Both the position numbers and the translations under genes were made by a program. Below, piece by piece: positions 15,153-21,989 of a stretch of DNA of 21,989 bases. The DNA lies in NCBI GenBank assembly GCA_964553125.1, contig CAZKJW010000031.1:1-21989 (forward strand), written 5' to 3'. This DNA is from Aphodomonas sp964553125. Lineage in GTDB: Bacteria > Bacillota > Clostridia > Christensenellales > Aristaeellaceae. The notes under the pieces are model-generated. The model had not been told where the DNA came from. It saw only the letters and a list, made by a program, of their open reading frames with translations, and made no database searches. How positions within the stretch are numbered: the stretch's first letter is position 1; every line of letters starts with the position of its first letter.

Positions 15153-15182
15153 TGTTCTTTTTGGGCTTTCAGCGCGTCTTAT
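15153..15182 (+). promoter_or_regulatory. Candidate ECF-type promoter of the sigma factor operon
   Basis: TGTTC (15153-15157), 17 bases, CGTCTTAT (15175-15182), with TTTTTGG directly after the first box. 18 of 20 motif positions match the copy at 15086-15115, with the same spacing. CGTC is a common -10 core of ECF promoters. The gene starts at 15231. Confidence 0.55.
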
Positions 15183-15230
15183 AAGCAGAGACAGACAGAA
15201 ACGCCGCCAACATTTCGGGAAGGTGAAGCA

Positions 15231-15701
15231 ATGACAAACGACGAATTTGCCGCGCAGCTGATTGCGCTGACGCAGACGCTATACCGCGTCAGCTGTGCGC
15301 AGCTTTCTCAAGCGGCCGACCGCGAGGACGCCGTACAGGAAGCACTGCGCAAAGCATGGGAAAAACGCGGCTCACTCCGCAATGAAAACGCGCTGAAACC
15401 GTGGCTGATTCGCATTCTCATCAACGAATGCCACACCCTCCAGCGCCGCGCCGCGCGCGTGATTCCTGCGGAATCCATTGAACTCGAAAGCAGCGAAGAA
15501 AACGATACGCTCGCACTGCGTGAGGCGCTTCTTTCGCTGCCGGAAAAACTGCGGATGCCGCTCGTTCTGCGTTACATGCAGCAGATGCGTGCGGAAGAAA
15601 TTGCGTCCGTTCTGCGCGTGCCGGTTTCAACGGTGAGATCGCGCATTCAGCGCGCGAAAAAAATCCTGTGCGAACGTCTCGGAGAGGAGGCGGAAGCATG
15701 A
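15231..15701 (+). CDS. ECF-type RNA polymerase sigma factor
   Basis: A 156-residue sigma-70 family factor without regions 1 and 3. Sigma region 2 spans about 12-75, with the typical REDAVQEALRKAWEKR block and ALKPWLIRILINECHTL. Region 4 spans about 98-150, with LSLPEKLRMPLVLRYMQQM and the helix-turn-helix EEIASVLRVPVSTVRSRIQRAK that reads the -35 box. GGGAAGGTG lies just before the ATG. The stop overlaps the start of the next gene, a membrane-anchored anti-sigma candidate, which is the standard ECF pairing. The divergent SH3b gene shares its promoter motif, so this factor probably responds to a cell-envelope signal; that role is inferred. Confidence 0.93.
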   Translation: MTNDEFAAQLIALTQTLYRVSCAQLSQAADREDAVQEALRKAWEKRGSLRNENALKPWLIRILINECHTLQRRAARVIPAESIELESSEENDTLALREALLSLPEKLRMPLVLRYMQQMRAEEIASVLRVPVSTVRSRIQRAKKILCERLGEEAEA

Positions 15702-16873
15702 ATCGTCTTGAAACGAGAATTCGTGACGCTTTCGGCCCGGCAGACGCGCAGTTTGAAGCGCGCGTTTGCGAAACGGTTTCGCGTTTGCAAAGCGAGTCGG
15801 AGCGGTCAAGCCGACGCGTCCATCGCCGCAGGGCGGCGCTTGTCCTTGCGCTGGTCATTCTGATGCTCGCAGCAGGCTGCGTGGCGGCTGTGCAGCTGTG
15901 GCATCCGTTCCTTGAAACAACGGCGCGCCTTCAGGGGAATCAGGACGGGTTCGAAAGTTGGTCCTTTGATGATAAGCTCGCGCTCGTGCGCGCGATGGAG
16001 GAAGAAGGGCTGGATACGTCCGCCGTGCCGGAGCTTTCCTGCATGACGGAAAAAGAAGCCGACCGCGCGCTGACCGCCGCGCTGGAAACCATCTGGAGCG
16101 GAGAGATCGCATCGCCGCTGGTGAACATCATGGAGCGGCTGAAAGGGCTGTTCGACACATGGAGCCTTGAAGAAAAGGCGTGGTATTCGCAGATGCTCGC
16201 CGAAAACCGGCTGGACGGGGAAGAAACGGAAATCCATCTTCTGCCCGATGCGACGGATATGTCCGTGCAGGGCGCAATCGAGCACGCCCGGCAGCTGCTG
16301 CTCAAAATGTATGAAAACCTCACTGCGGAGCAAGTTGACGAGCTGACGCCGTGTGTCTCCTACTACAAAAAGCGCGGCGATGACGACCGCCGCTTCTGGA
16401 CGGTTCGCTTCCGCGACGATTCAAACGCCATTCTGTATTCGGTTACCATGTCGCGCACAGGGCTCCCGCTGGAAATCTACCCGACGCTCCGCACGCAGGA
16501 GGAAATCGACGAGAGTGAGCGCAAAGCGCTCGAACAGCAAAAACTCCGCGAAGAAATGGAGGCCTCGCAGGGGCCGATGATTACATGGAGCCTTGAGGAC
16601 AAAGCACGCGCTTATCCGGAAACATACGACCTTCCGCGCGAGGGCGAGTTGACGGAAGCGGAGGCGCTTCGCCTTGCGGCGCAGGCGTTGTCTGGCGAGC
16701 GGCTCGACGGGCTGAGCGCCTATGCATATTTCTGCGACGACGGCGACGGCAACCGGTATTATATCGTCAACTATGTTGACAGCGCGCTGAGCGGCGTGTG
16801 CAGCGTTTCGCTGGACGCCGCCACAGGCCGCGTTCTGGAGCTGCATTCCGCCGACGAGGGCGGCAACGGCTGA
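15698..16873 (+). CDS. Membrane-anchored anti-sigma candidate with three WS-[FL]-[DE]-[DE]-K repeats
   Basis: A 391-residue protein. About 45 basic/acidic N-terminal residues are cytoplasmic and could bind the sigma factor; one membrane span follows (about 46-66, ALVLALVILMLAAGCVAAV). The rest lies outside the cell. The outer part has three copies of a short motif: WSFDDK at Trp88, WSLEEK at Trp155 and WSLEDK at Trp297, each followed by a helical stretch. The C-terminal part (about 305-391), with YYIVNYVDSALSGVCSVSLDAATG, resembles a PepSY-like domain. No zinc-binding HxxxCxxC anti-sigma motif is present. I use ATG 15698, which overlaps the sigma stop (ATGA) and has GGAGAGGAGG 7 bases upstream, rather than the in-frame ATG at 15668. 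The anti-sigma role comes from position and topology only. Confidence 0.8.
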   Translation: MNRLETRIRDAFGPADAQFEARVCETVSRLQSESERSSRRVHRRRAALVLALVILMLAAGCVAAVQLWHPFLETTARLQGNQDGFESWSFDDKLALVRAMEEEGLDTSAVPELSCMTEKEADRALTAALETIWSGEIASPLVNIMERLKGLFDTWSLEEKAWYSQMLAENRLDGEETEIHLLPDATDMSVQGAIEHARQLLLKMYENLTAEQVDELTPCVSYYKKRGDDDRRFWTVRFRDDSNAILYSVTMSRTGLPLEIYPTLRTQEEIDESERKALEQQKLREEMEASQGPMITWSLEDKARAYPETYDLPREGELTEAEALRLAAQALSGERLDGLSAYAYFCDDGDGNRYYIVNYVDSALSGVCSVSLDAATGRVLELHSADEGGNG

Positions 16874-16875
16874 GT

Positions 16876-16904
16876 TTGACAAAAGCGGTGAAGCCGGTTA
16901 GAAT
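16876..16904 (+). promoter_or_regulatory. Promoter of the DIP1984-family gene
   Basis: TTGACA (16876-16881), 17 bases, TAGAAT (16899-16904), starting only 3 bases after the preceding stop codon. It may also drive the structured region downstream of the gene. Confidence 0.8.
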
Positions 16905-16933
16905 GGGGCGAAAAGAAAGGGGAGGGAATAACC

Positions 16934-17386
16934 ATGCTGCTGGCCGAAGCTTTACAAAACCGCGCCGATCTTCAGCGGCGAATCGCGCAGCTGAACGACC
17001 GGATCAGTGGGTGCGTGCTCGTTCAGGAGGGCGAAACCCCTGCGGAAGATCCACAGGCGCTCATTCGCGAAGCCGAGGAATGCTTCGTGCAGCTTGAAGC
17101 GCTGATTGCGCGCATTAATCGGACAAATTGCTCCGTGCGCACGGCCGAAGGCACGCTCACCGAGCTGATTGCCCGGCGTGATTGCCTGATCAAGCGCACG
17201 GAAACGTATCGCCGTTTTCTGGAAGAAGCGCGAAGCGCTACGCGGCGCGCAACCCGGACTGAAATCAAGATTCTGCCGGTCATCAACGTGGCGGAGTGTC
17301 AGGCGAAATGCGATGAATACGCGCGCGAAGCGCGGCGAATCGATACGCTGATTCAGTCCGTAAACTGGACGACGGAGCTTGACTGA
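16934..17386 (+). CDS. DIP1984-family (septicolysin-like) protein
   Basis: A 150-residue, mostly helical cytoplasmic protein. Family signs are the N-terminus LLAEALQNRADLQRRIAQLN, the VLVQEGE block, LIARINRTNCSV, LTELIARRDCLIKR and the end block TEIKILPVINV ... QSVNWTTELD. Heptad-like spacing suggests coiled-coil helices. The family is named after a Corynebacterium protein and after septicolysin; its cellular function is not established as far as I know. AGGGGAGG lies 8 bases before the ATG, and a consensus-like promoter lies at 16876. It is monocistronic by layout but followed by a geneless structured stretch that may be in the same transcript. Confidence 0.9.
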   Translation: MLLAEALQNRADLQRRIAQLNDRISGCVLVQEGETPAEDPQALIREAEECFVQLEALIARINRTNCSVRTAEGTLTELIARRDCLIKRTETYRRFLEEARSATRRATRTEIKILPVINVAECQAKCDEYAREARRIDTLIQSVNWTTELD

Positions 17387-17411
17387 GATCCTGATTGAAC
17401 AAAAGAAGGTA

Positions 17412-17572
17412 GCCCGGCAGGGCGGACGCATCTCGGCAGCGGAGAATGGGGCTGTAATAGTGGCGGCGCGCTGGGCCGCGTCTGCGGGTTCGATCCCCGC
17501 TTATCGTTATGCCCGGCATCGTTACATCCGCATTGTGATTTTGTTACGGTTACTACCGTGCGTCGGCTGCCG
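17412..17572 (+). ncRNA. Candidate tRNA-mimic (Y-RNA-like) structured RNA
   Basis: Between the DIP1984-family gene and metG lie 310 bases without a coding frame. A perfect T-arm is present: GCGGG (17484-17488), loop TTCGATC, CCCGC (17496-17500), with all conserved T-loop positions. Just upstream is a D-arm-like hairpin GCTG (17451-17454), loop TAATAGTGG, CGGC (17464-17467). Only 16 bases separate the two arms, enough for a 3-bp stub but not for an anticodon arm. No 7-bp acceptor partner for TTATCGT and no CCA are found, so this is not a normal tRNA. Nearby helices are GCCC-GGCA-GGGC (17412-17423), ACGGT-TACT-ACCGT (17546-17559), and a long-range pair CGGCAGC (17434-17440) with GCTGCCG (17566-17572). 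D and T arms with a missing anticodon arm resemble the tRNA-like module of bacterial Y RNAs (YrlA). Ends and function are uncertain; no rsr (Ro) gene is in view. Confidence 0.42.
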
Positions 17573-17616
17573 TGGCGAGGGCGGGAACGGGGACGATTCT
17601 TTGAAGCCCTGCGGCA

Positions 17617-17645
17617 TTGACTTTTCAAGCCTTAACCGCTATAAT
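17617..17645 (+). promoter_or_regulatory. Promoter of the metG-tatD-rsmA operon
   Basis: TTGACT (17617-17622), 17 bases, TATAAT (17640-17645). The leader is about 45 bases with GGGGAGG before the metG ATG. The upstream structured region therefore is not a metG leader. Confidence 0.85.
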
Positions 17646-17696
17646 TTCTTTATTATGGCATTTACGGCGGCATAAGCCGCGGGGAGGCGTCTCACA

Positions 17697-19658
17697 ATGG
17701 CAGACAAGGGCACTTTCTATATTACCACACCCATTTATTATCCCTCGGCAAACGCGCATATCGGTCACTGCTACACCACCGTTGCAGCCGATACCATGGC
17801 GCGCTTCAAAAAGCTCTGCGGCTACGATACGTATTTCCTGACCGGCACGGACGAACACGGCCAGAAGATCGAACGCAAAGCCGCCGAAAAAGGCGTGACG
17901 CCGCAGGCGTTTGTCGATGAAATCGTTGCAAATTTCAAGAAGCTGTGGGAGCTGATGGACGTTGAATACAACGACTTCATCCGCACCACCGATAAGCGCC
18001 ACGAAGTCATCGTGCAGAAGATTTTCCGCCAGCTTTACGAGCATGGCGATATCTATAAGGGCGAATACGAGGGCTGGTATTGCACGCCCTGCGAGGCGCA
18101 CTGGACCGAAACGCAGCTGAAAGAGGGGCATATCTGCCCCGATTGCGGCCGTCCGGTTGAACGTGTGCGCGAGGAGGCGTACTTCTTCAAAACCAGCAAA
18201 TATCAGGATTGGCTCATTCAGTATATTGAGGAGCATCCCGATTTCATTCAGCCTGCATCCCGCGCGACGGAAATGCTTTCTAATTTCCTTCGCCCCGGCC
18301 TGCAGGATTTGTGCGTGACGCGCACGTCTTTCAAGTGGGGGATCCCGGTCGATTTCGACCCCAAGCATGTGATCTATGTCTGGCTTGATGCGCTTTCCAA
18401 CTACATCACTGCGCTCGGCTGGGGCTCGGACGACGATTCGCTTTACCAGAAATACTGGCCTGCCGACGTGCATCTTATCGGCAAGGAAATTGTCCGCTTC
18501 CACGTGATCTACTGGCCGATCATGCTGCACGCGCTCGGTCTGCCGCTGCCGAAGAAAATCTTCGGGCACGGCTGGCTTGTGTTCGGCGGCGAAAAGATGA
18601 GCAAATCCAAGGGCAACGTCGTTGACCCGAACGTCCTGTGCGCGCGTTACAGCGTGGACGCGATTCGCTATTTCCTCATGCGCGAAATGCCTTTCGGCGC
18701 GGACGGCAACTTCACCAACGAAGCGCTGCTCACGCGCATGAACGCCGATCTTGCCAACGATCTTGGCAACCTCGTCAGCCGCACGGTTGCGATGATTGAA
18801 AAGTATTTCGGCGGAATCGTGCCGCCCTGCGGCGAAAAGACCGAGCTCGACGCACAGCTGGAAGCGACTGCAAACGCGCTGGCCTCCACTGTGGAAAAGG
18901 ATATGGATGCGCTGCAGTTCTCCGTCGCGCTGACGGACATCTGGAAGCTGATCGGCGACTGCAACAAGTACATCGACGCCAACGCTCCGTGGGTGCTGGC
19001 CAAGGACGAAGCGAACAAAGAGCGCCTGGGAACCGTGCTGTATCATCTGGCGGAGTGCGTCCGCATCGCGGCCGTGCTGATCGGGCCGTTCATGCCAAAC
19101 ACGCCGGAGCGCATCTTTGCACAGCTCGGTCTGACCGACGCGCAGCTGAAAACGTGGGATTCGCTCTCCTTCGGCGGGCTTACGGCCGGCATTCAGGTTT
19201 CCAAGGGCGAGGCGCTGTTCCCGCGCATTGATATTCCCAAGGAGCTGGAAGAACTGATCAAGGCCGAAGCTGCTTCGCAGGCCAAGCCCGCGGCGGCAGA
19301 GAAAAAGCCGGAGGAACCCAAAGAAGAAGCGAAGCCGATTATTTCCATCGACGATTTCGATAAGCTCTCCCTGAAGGTAGCGCTTGTTACGGCTGCTGAA
19401 AAGGTCAAAAAGAGCGACAAGCTCCTCCAGCTGACGCTGAAGGTGGGGGACGAAACCCGCACTGTGCTTTCTGGAATTGCGTCGCAGTACACGCCGGAAG
19501 AGATGGTCGGCAAAAAAGTGGTGCTGCTTTATAACCTCGCGCCGCGCAAAATGCGCGGAATCGAATCGCAGGGCATGGTGCTCTGTGGCGGCGATCACGA
19601 GAATTTCCGGCTGCTCACCATTGATGGCGACGTTCCGGACGGGAGCGACGTAAACTGA
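17697..19658 (+). CDS. metG: Methionine--tRNA ligase
   Basis: Charges tRNA-Met, needed for initiation and elongation (class I synthetase). The protein has 653 residues. HIGH is at 21-24. A zinc knuckle is made by Cys129, Cys132, Cys147 and Cys150 (CTPC...CPDC). KMSKS is at 300-304. An anticodon-binding helical domain follows. A Lys/Glu/Ala/Pro linker (about 520-548) leads to a C-terminal tRNA-binding EMAP/Trbp111-like domain (549-653, with LKVALVTAAEKVKKSDKLLQ and APRKMRGIESQGMVLC), which also dimerises the enzyme in many bacteria. GGGGAGG precedes the ATG. Its stop overlaps the tatD start by one base. metG followed by tatD and rsmA is a common Firmicutes layout. Confidence 0.98.
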   Translation: MADKGTFYITTPIYYPSANAHIGHCYTTVAADTMARFKKLCGYDTYFLTGTDEHGQKIERKAAEKGVTPQAFVDEIVANFKKLWELMDVEYNDFIRTTDKRHEVIVQKIFRQLYEHGDIYKGEYEGWYCTPCEAHWTETQLKEGHICPDCGRPVERVREEAYFFKTSKYQDWLIQYIEEHPDFIQPASRATEMLSNFLRPGLQDLCVTRTSFKWGIPVDFDPKHVIYVWLDALSNYITALGWGSDDDSLYQKYWPADVHLIGKEIVRFHVIYWPIMLHALGLPLPKKIFGHGWLVFGGEKMSKSKGNVVDPNVLCARYSVDAIRYFLMREMPFGADGNFTNEALLTRMNADLANDLGNLVSRTVAMIEKYFGGIVPPCGEKTELDAQLEATANALASTVEKDMDALQFSVALTDIWKLIGDCNKYIDANAPWVLAKDEANKERLGTVLYHLAECVRIAAVLIGPFMPNTPERIFAQLGLTDAQLKTWDSLSFGGLTAGIQVSKGEALFPRIDIPKELEELIKAEAASQAKPAAAEKKPEEPKEEAKPIISIDDFDKLSLKVALVTAAEKVKKSDKLLQLTLKVGDETRTVLSGIASQYTPEEMVGKKVVLLYNLAPRKMRGIESQGMVLCGGDHENFRLLTIDGDVPDGSDVN

Positions 19659-20431
19659 TGATTTTTGACACGCACTGTCATCTGGACGCATCTGATTTCG
19701 ATGCGGACAGGGAGCAAATTTTAGACGACATGGAAACGCGGGGCTTCACGCCCTGCGTTGTCGTAGGGGCGGATATGTCGTCCTCGCGTTCCAGCCGCGC
19801 GTTGGCGGAGCGCCGGCCGTGGCTTTATTGGGCGGCGGGCGTGCATCCGCATGATGCGGATACGTACACTGACGAAGCGCACGCCGAGCTTTTGGCCATG
19901 ATGCAGGAAAGCAAATGTGTCGCATGGGGCGAGATCGGGCTGGATTACCATTATGATCTTTCTCCGCGTGAAACGCAGCGCGACGTATTTGCGCGCCAGC
20001 TTGACGCGGCCTGTGAAATCGGCAAGCCGCTGATTCTGCACATTCGCGAAGCGCATGGCGACGCGACGGACATTCTCCGCGCACGGCGCGGAAAGCTCCC
20101 GAAAGGCGTGGTGCATTGCTATTCCGGCAGCGCAGAGCAGGCGAAAATCTATCTGGATATGGGCTTTTGCCTCGGATTTGACGGCCCTTTGACGTTCAAA
20201 AAAGCGCCGAAGCTGACCGAAGTTGCAGCGCTTTGCCCGTCGGATCGGCTGCTCGTTGAAACGGACAGCCCGTATATGTCTCCGGAGCCGCTGCGCGGCC
20301 GCCGCAACGATCCGCGCAACACCGAATATATCGCCCGAAAGCTCGCGGAAATTCGCGGCGAAACGTTTGAACAGATTTGCGTGACGACGCGCGAAAACGG
20401 CATGCGCCTTTTCGGCATTCATGAAGCATGA
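19658..20431 (+). CDS. tatD: TatD-family metal-dependent hydrolase (probable DNase)
   Basis: A 257-residue TIM-barrel metalloenzyme; family members act as 3'-5' exonucleases or DNases in repair and nucleic acid turnover. Metal ligands are visible in order: DTHCHL (His6, His8), GEIGLDYHY (Glu92), LILHIREA (His128), VVHCYSG (His153) and LVETDSPY (Asp203), followed by the family signature YMSPEPLRGRRNDP. It overlaps metG by one base and the rsmA start by four, so it is translated in tight coupling. It matches the Bacillus yabD position between metS and ksgA. Confidence 0.94.
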   Translation: MIFDTHCHLDASDFDADREQILDDMETRGFTPCVVVGADMSSSRSSRALAERRPWLYWAAGVHPHDADTYTDEAHAELLAMMQESKCVAWGEIGLDYHYDLSPRETQRDVFARQLDAACEIGKPLILHIREAHGDATDILRARRGKLPKGVVHCYSGSAEQAKIYLDMGFCLGFDGPLTFKKAPKLTEVAALCPSDRLLVETDSPYMSPEPLRGRRNDPRNTEYIARKLAEIRGETFEQICVTTRENGMRLFGIHEA

Positions 20432-21234
20432 AAAAAGAGCAGTTTCGATTCAAAAAAGAAATGGGGCAGAACTTCCTGACCGATCCTTCTCTGATTGAAG
20501 GGCTTGCCGAAGCCTCGCTCGTTTCGCATGAGGACGGCGTGCTGGAGATCGGGCCGGGACGCGGCGCATTGACGTGCGCGCTTGCGCGCCGCTGCCGGAA
20601 GCTGATTGCCGTTGAACTGGACAGGACGCTGATTCGCGATCTGGAAACGACGCTGGAGCTTTACCCGAACGCCGAACTTGTTGAGGGCGACATTCTCCGG
20701 CAGGATATTCCCGCGCTGGTCGCGCAGTTGGGGGAACCGTGCCGCGTTGCGGCGAATCTGCCCTACAACATCACCGCGCCCGTCCTTGAAAAGCTGCTGA
20801 CGCTGCGCCTGCCCATCCTTTCCATGGCGGTTATGGTGCAAAAGGAAGTGGGCGAAAAGATGCGCGCGCTTCCCGGCGAGGAGGGATACGGCCCGTTTGC
20901 GCTGATGTGCCAGTATTACGCGCAGATCGAAGAAGCGGTGTACGTGCCGCGCGAATATTTCACGCCGCAGCCGAAGGTTGATTCGTCGTTTATGCTGCTG
21001 ACGATGCGTGAAAAGCCGCCCGTTTCTGTTCCGGATGAAGCGGCGTTTCTCCGCTTGATTCGCGTATGCTTTGCGATGCGGCGCAAAACCATTCAAAATA
21101 ATCTCGCGTGCGGAATGAATCTGTCGCGCGAAGCGTCGGGAAATATTTTGCAGCAATGCGGCATTCAGCCATCTGCGCGCGCCGAGCAGCTTTCCATGAG
21201 CGACTTTGCTGCGCTTGCCGCAGCCATTGCATAA
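20428..21234 (+). CDS. rsmA: 16S rRNA (adenine(1518)-N(6)/adenine(1519)-N(6))-dimethyltransferase
   Basis: Dimethylates two adjacent adenines in the 3' hairpin of 16S rRNA late in 30S assembly (KsgA). The protein has 268 residues, normal length. Motifs: KKEMGQNFL near the N-terminus (QNFL 14-17), the AdoMet site LEIGPGRGALT (39-49), the acidic Glu63, GDI (87-89), the catalytic NLPYNI (110-115), and the C-terminal helical domain with CFAMRRKTIQNNL. The start overlaps the tatD stop (ATGA) and has no strong ribosome site of its own, so it relies on coupling. The rnmV gene that usually lies between tatD and rsmA in Firmicutes is missing. A terminator follows. Confidence 0.97.
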   Translation: MKKEQFRFKKEMGQNFLTDPSLIEGLAEASLVSHEDGVLEIGPGRGALTCALARRCRKLIAVELDRTLIRDLETTLELYPNAELVEGDILRQDIPALVAQLGEPCRVAANLPYNITAPVLEKLLTLRLPILSMAVMVQKEVGEKMRALPGEEGYGPFALMCQYYAQIEEAVYVPREYFTPQPKVDSSFMLLTMREKPPVSVPDEAAFLRLIRVCFAMRRKTIQNNLACGMNLSREASGNILQQCGIQPSARAEQLSMSDFAALAAAIA

Positions 21235-21249
21235 CGGTTTCATGCTGGA

Positions 21250-21298
21250 AAAGCCCCTTTTCTTTTCACACGGAAAGAAAAGAGGCTTTCTTTATTTT
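21250..21298 (+). terminator. Terminator of the metG-tatD-rsmA operon
   Basis: AAAGCC-C-CTTTTCTTT (21250-21265) pairs with AAAGAAAAG-A-GGCTTT (21274-21289): 15 base pairs with a single C/A mismatch and an 8-base loop. CTTTATTTT follows. Confidence 0.88.
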
Positions 21299-21345
21299 AC
21301 AAATTCCGCGCTCTTCCGTCTGATTGGATGAAAGGAGGGTGCAGC

Positions 21346-21852
21346 TTGAATGTAACAACCGACCGCGCGGCGTGGCTGGAAGATGCAATGTCGCGCTGCG
21401 AAGAGAGCCTCTTGCGCATGTGCTTTGCGTATTTAGGCGATGCATCGCTTGCAGAGGACGCCGTGCAGGAAACGTTTTAAAAAGCGTATCAGTCGCACGG
21501 CAGTTTTCGCGGCGATGCAAGCGAAAAAACGTGGCTTCTCCGCATTGCAATCAACACCTTGAAGGATGTGCGCCGGAGCGCATGGTTTCGGCATGTGGAC
21601 AGAAGCGTGGCGCTGGATACGCTTGCCGAGCTTTCCGCGCCCTGCGCGGAATACGACGACGCGCTTACTCGTTTCGTGATGAGCTTGAAGCGAAAATACC
21701 GCGAGGCAGTGCTGCTGTGCTACTATCAGGGGCTGAACGGGCAGGAAGCCGCCGAAGTGCTGGGCATAACGCGCGCCGCCGTCCATAACCGGCTGATGAA
21801 AGCGCAAAAAATTCTGCGAAAGGAACTGGAGGCGTGGTGCGATGGTGAATGA
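21346..21852 (+). pseudogene. ECF sigma factor gene broken by an in-frame TAA
   Basis: The frame from TTG 21346 (AAAGGAGG at 21331-21338, 7 bases before) reads as an ECF sigma factor of 168 residues except for a TAA at 21478-21480, codon 45. Before it: LLRMCFAYLGDASLAEDAVQ then ETF; after it KAYQSHGSFRG, KTWLLRIAINTLKDVRR (region 2) and YREAVLLCYYQGLNGQEAAE, VLGITRAAVHNRLMKAQKIL (region 4). Relatives read ETF-L-KAY here, so one T-to-A change turning TTA into TAA explains the stop. It falls inside region 2, so the first fragment (44 residues) is useless alone. A downstream restart, for example at ATG 21559, would lack most of region 2. The downstream partner also looks damaged, favouring true decay over sequencing error. 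Confidence 0.88.
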
Positions 21853-21989
21853 GGAGTCTGTGAAACGCGCGCTGGACGCGCGGCTTTCGGCGCTGACGGC
21901 AGACGGGCGCGCATCCGGAATGTGGCGCTGAAAAAGGAGAAACCGATCATGAAAAAGAAAATCACGGCGGGAGCCGCGATTGTGCTGGC
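21842..21989 (+). pseudogene. Partner gene of the broken ECF sigma, probably frameshifted (continues beyond window)
   Basis: The frame from ATG 21842 (GGAGG 9 bases upstream, overlapping the sigma stop) gives MVNEESVKRALDARLSALTADGRASG and stops at 21929-21931 after 29 residues. In the next frame the sequence continues without interruption as RIRNVALKKEKPI then MKKKITAGAAIVLA to the edge. Similar proteins downstream of clostridial ECF sigmas combine a short amphipathic N-terminal helix, a basic stretch and a membrane span in one chain. A frameshift near 21905-21920 is therefore likely. The alternative is a genuine 29-residue peptide followed by a separate gene at 21949. The window ends before this can be settled. 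Confidence 0.5.
21949..21989 (+). CDS. Start of a possible membrane or secreted protein (truncated by window edge)
   Basis: ATG 21949 follows AAGGAG by about 9 bases and encodes MKKKITAGAAIVLA, the beginning of a signal peptide or membrane span. It could be the true start of a separate gene or the tail of the frameshifted anti-sigma candidate described at 21842. Only 13 complete codons are visible. Confidence 0.45.
   Translation, partial: MKKKITAGAAIVL

Noticed and set aside
17440..17510. Ordinary tRNA gene
   Set aside because: The T-arm is perfect, but there is no 7-bp acceptor stem, no anticodon arm of normal length and no CCA. A tRNA mimic or remnant is more likely.
17625..19691. 688-codon open frame on the minus strand
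   Set aside because: It is the antisense shadow of metG, which carries the HIGH, zinc knuckle and KMSKS motifs.
21317..21324. CGTCTGAT upstream of the broken sigma gene as a third copy of the ECF promoter motif
   Set aside because: It differs from CGTCTTAT, and the TG[TA]TC box and TTTTGG block are absent at the required distance.

Overview
This window looks like a chromosomal segment of a GC-rich, Gram-positive, low-redundancy Clostridia-type bacterium (phylum Bacillota/Firmicutes), probably a gut or sediment lineage. The evidence is a threonine T-box ahead of thrS, a clostridial-style 6S RNA, strong AGGAGG ribosome sites, ATGA-coupled operons, TTG starts, and the Firmicutes block metG-tatD-rsmA. 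I cannot name the genus.

Left part (1-4395). A PhnD-type ABC transporter binding protein runs off the left edge on the minus strand. It is divergent from a 37-residue membrane mini-protein, and a perfect 10-bp inverted repeat lies between the two promoters. Next come a 6S RNA gene with a consensus promoter and terminator, and a complete proline operon, proB-proA-proC, closed by a terminator. A geneless stretch of about 290 bases with a long-range inverted repeat follows.

Middle part (4683-10528). A cysteine-rich YkgJ-like protein on the minus strand is divergent from a five-gene plus-strand operon. That operon holds an orphan beta-class adenine DNA methyltransferase, a protein with two Sm/SH3-like half-repeats, and three exported proteins of unknown function. 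It ends at a perfect bidirectional terminator shared with the convergent thrS gene.

Right-middle part (10549-16873). thrS with its T-box leader and a secreted protein of eight SH3b domains are on the minus strand. Divergent from the latter is an ECF sigma factor with a membrane-anchored anti-sigma candidate. The two divergent upstream regions carry the same promoter-like motif with identical spacing (TG[TA]TC, 17 bases, CGTCTTAT). This suggests that the ECF sigma drives both its own operon and the SH3b envelope gene.

Right part (16876-21989). A DIP1984-family protein is followed by a geneless, structured stretch. It holds a perfect tRNA-type T-arm and a D-arm-like hairpin but no room for a normal anticodon arm, so it is a candidate tRNA-mimic (Y-RNA-like) RNA. 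Then come metG-tatD-rsmA, without the rnmV gene often found between the last two. At the right edge a second ECF sigma gene is broken by an in-frame TAA, and its downstream partner appears frameshifted, so this signalling cassette looks like it is decaying.
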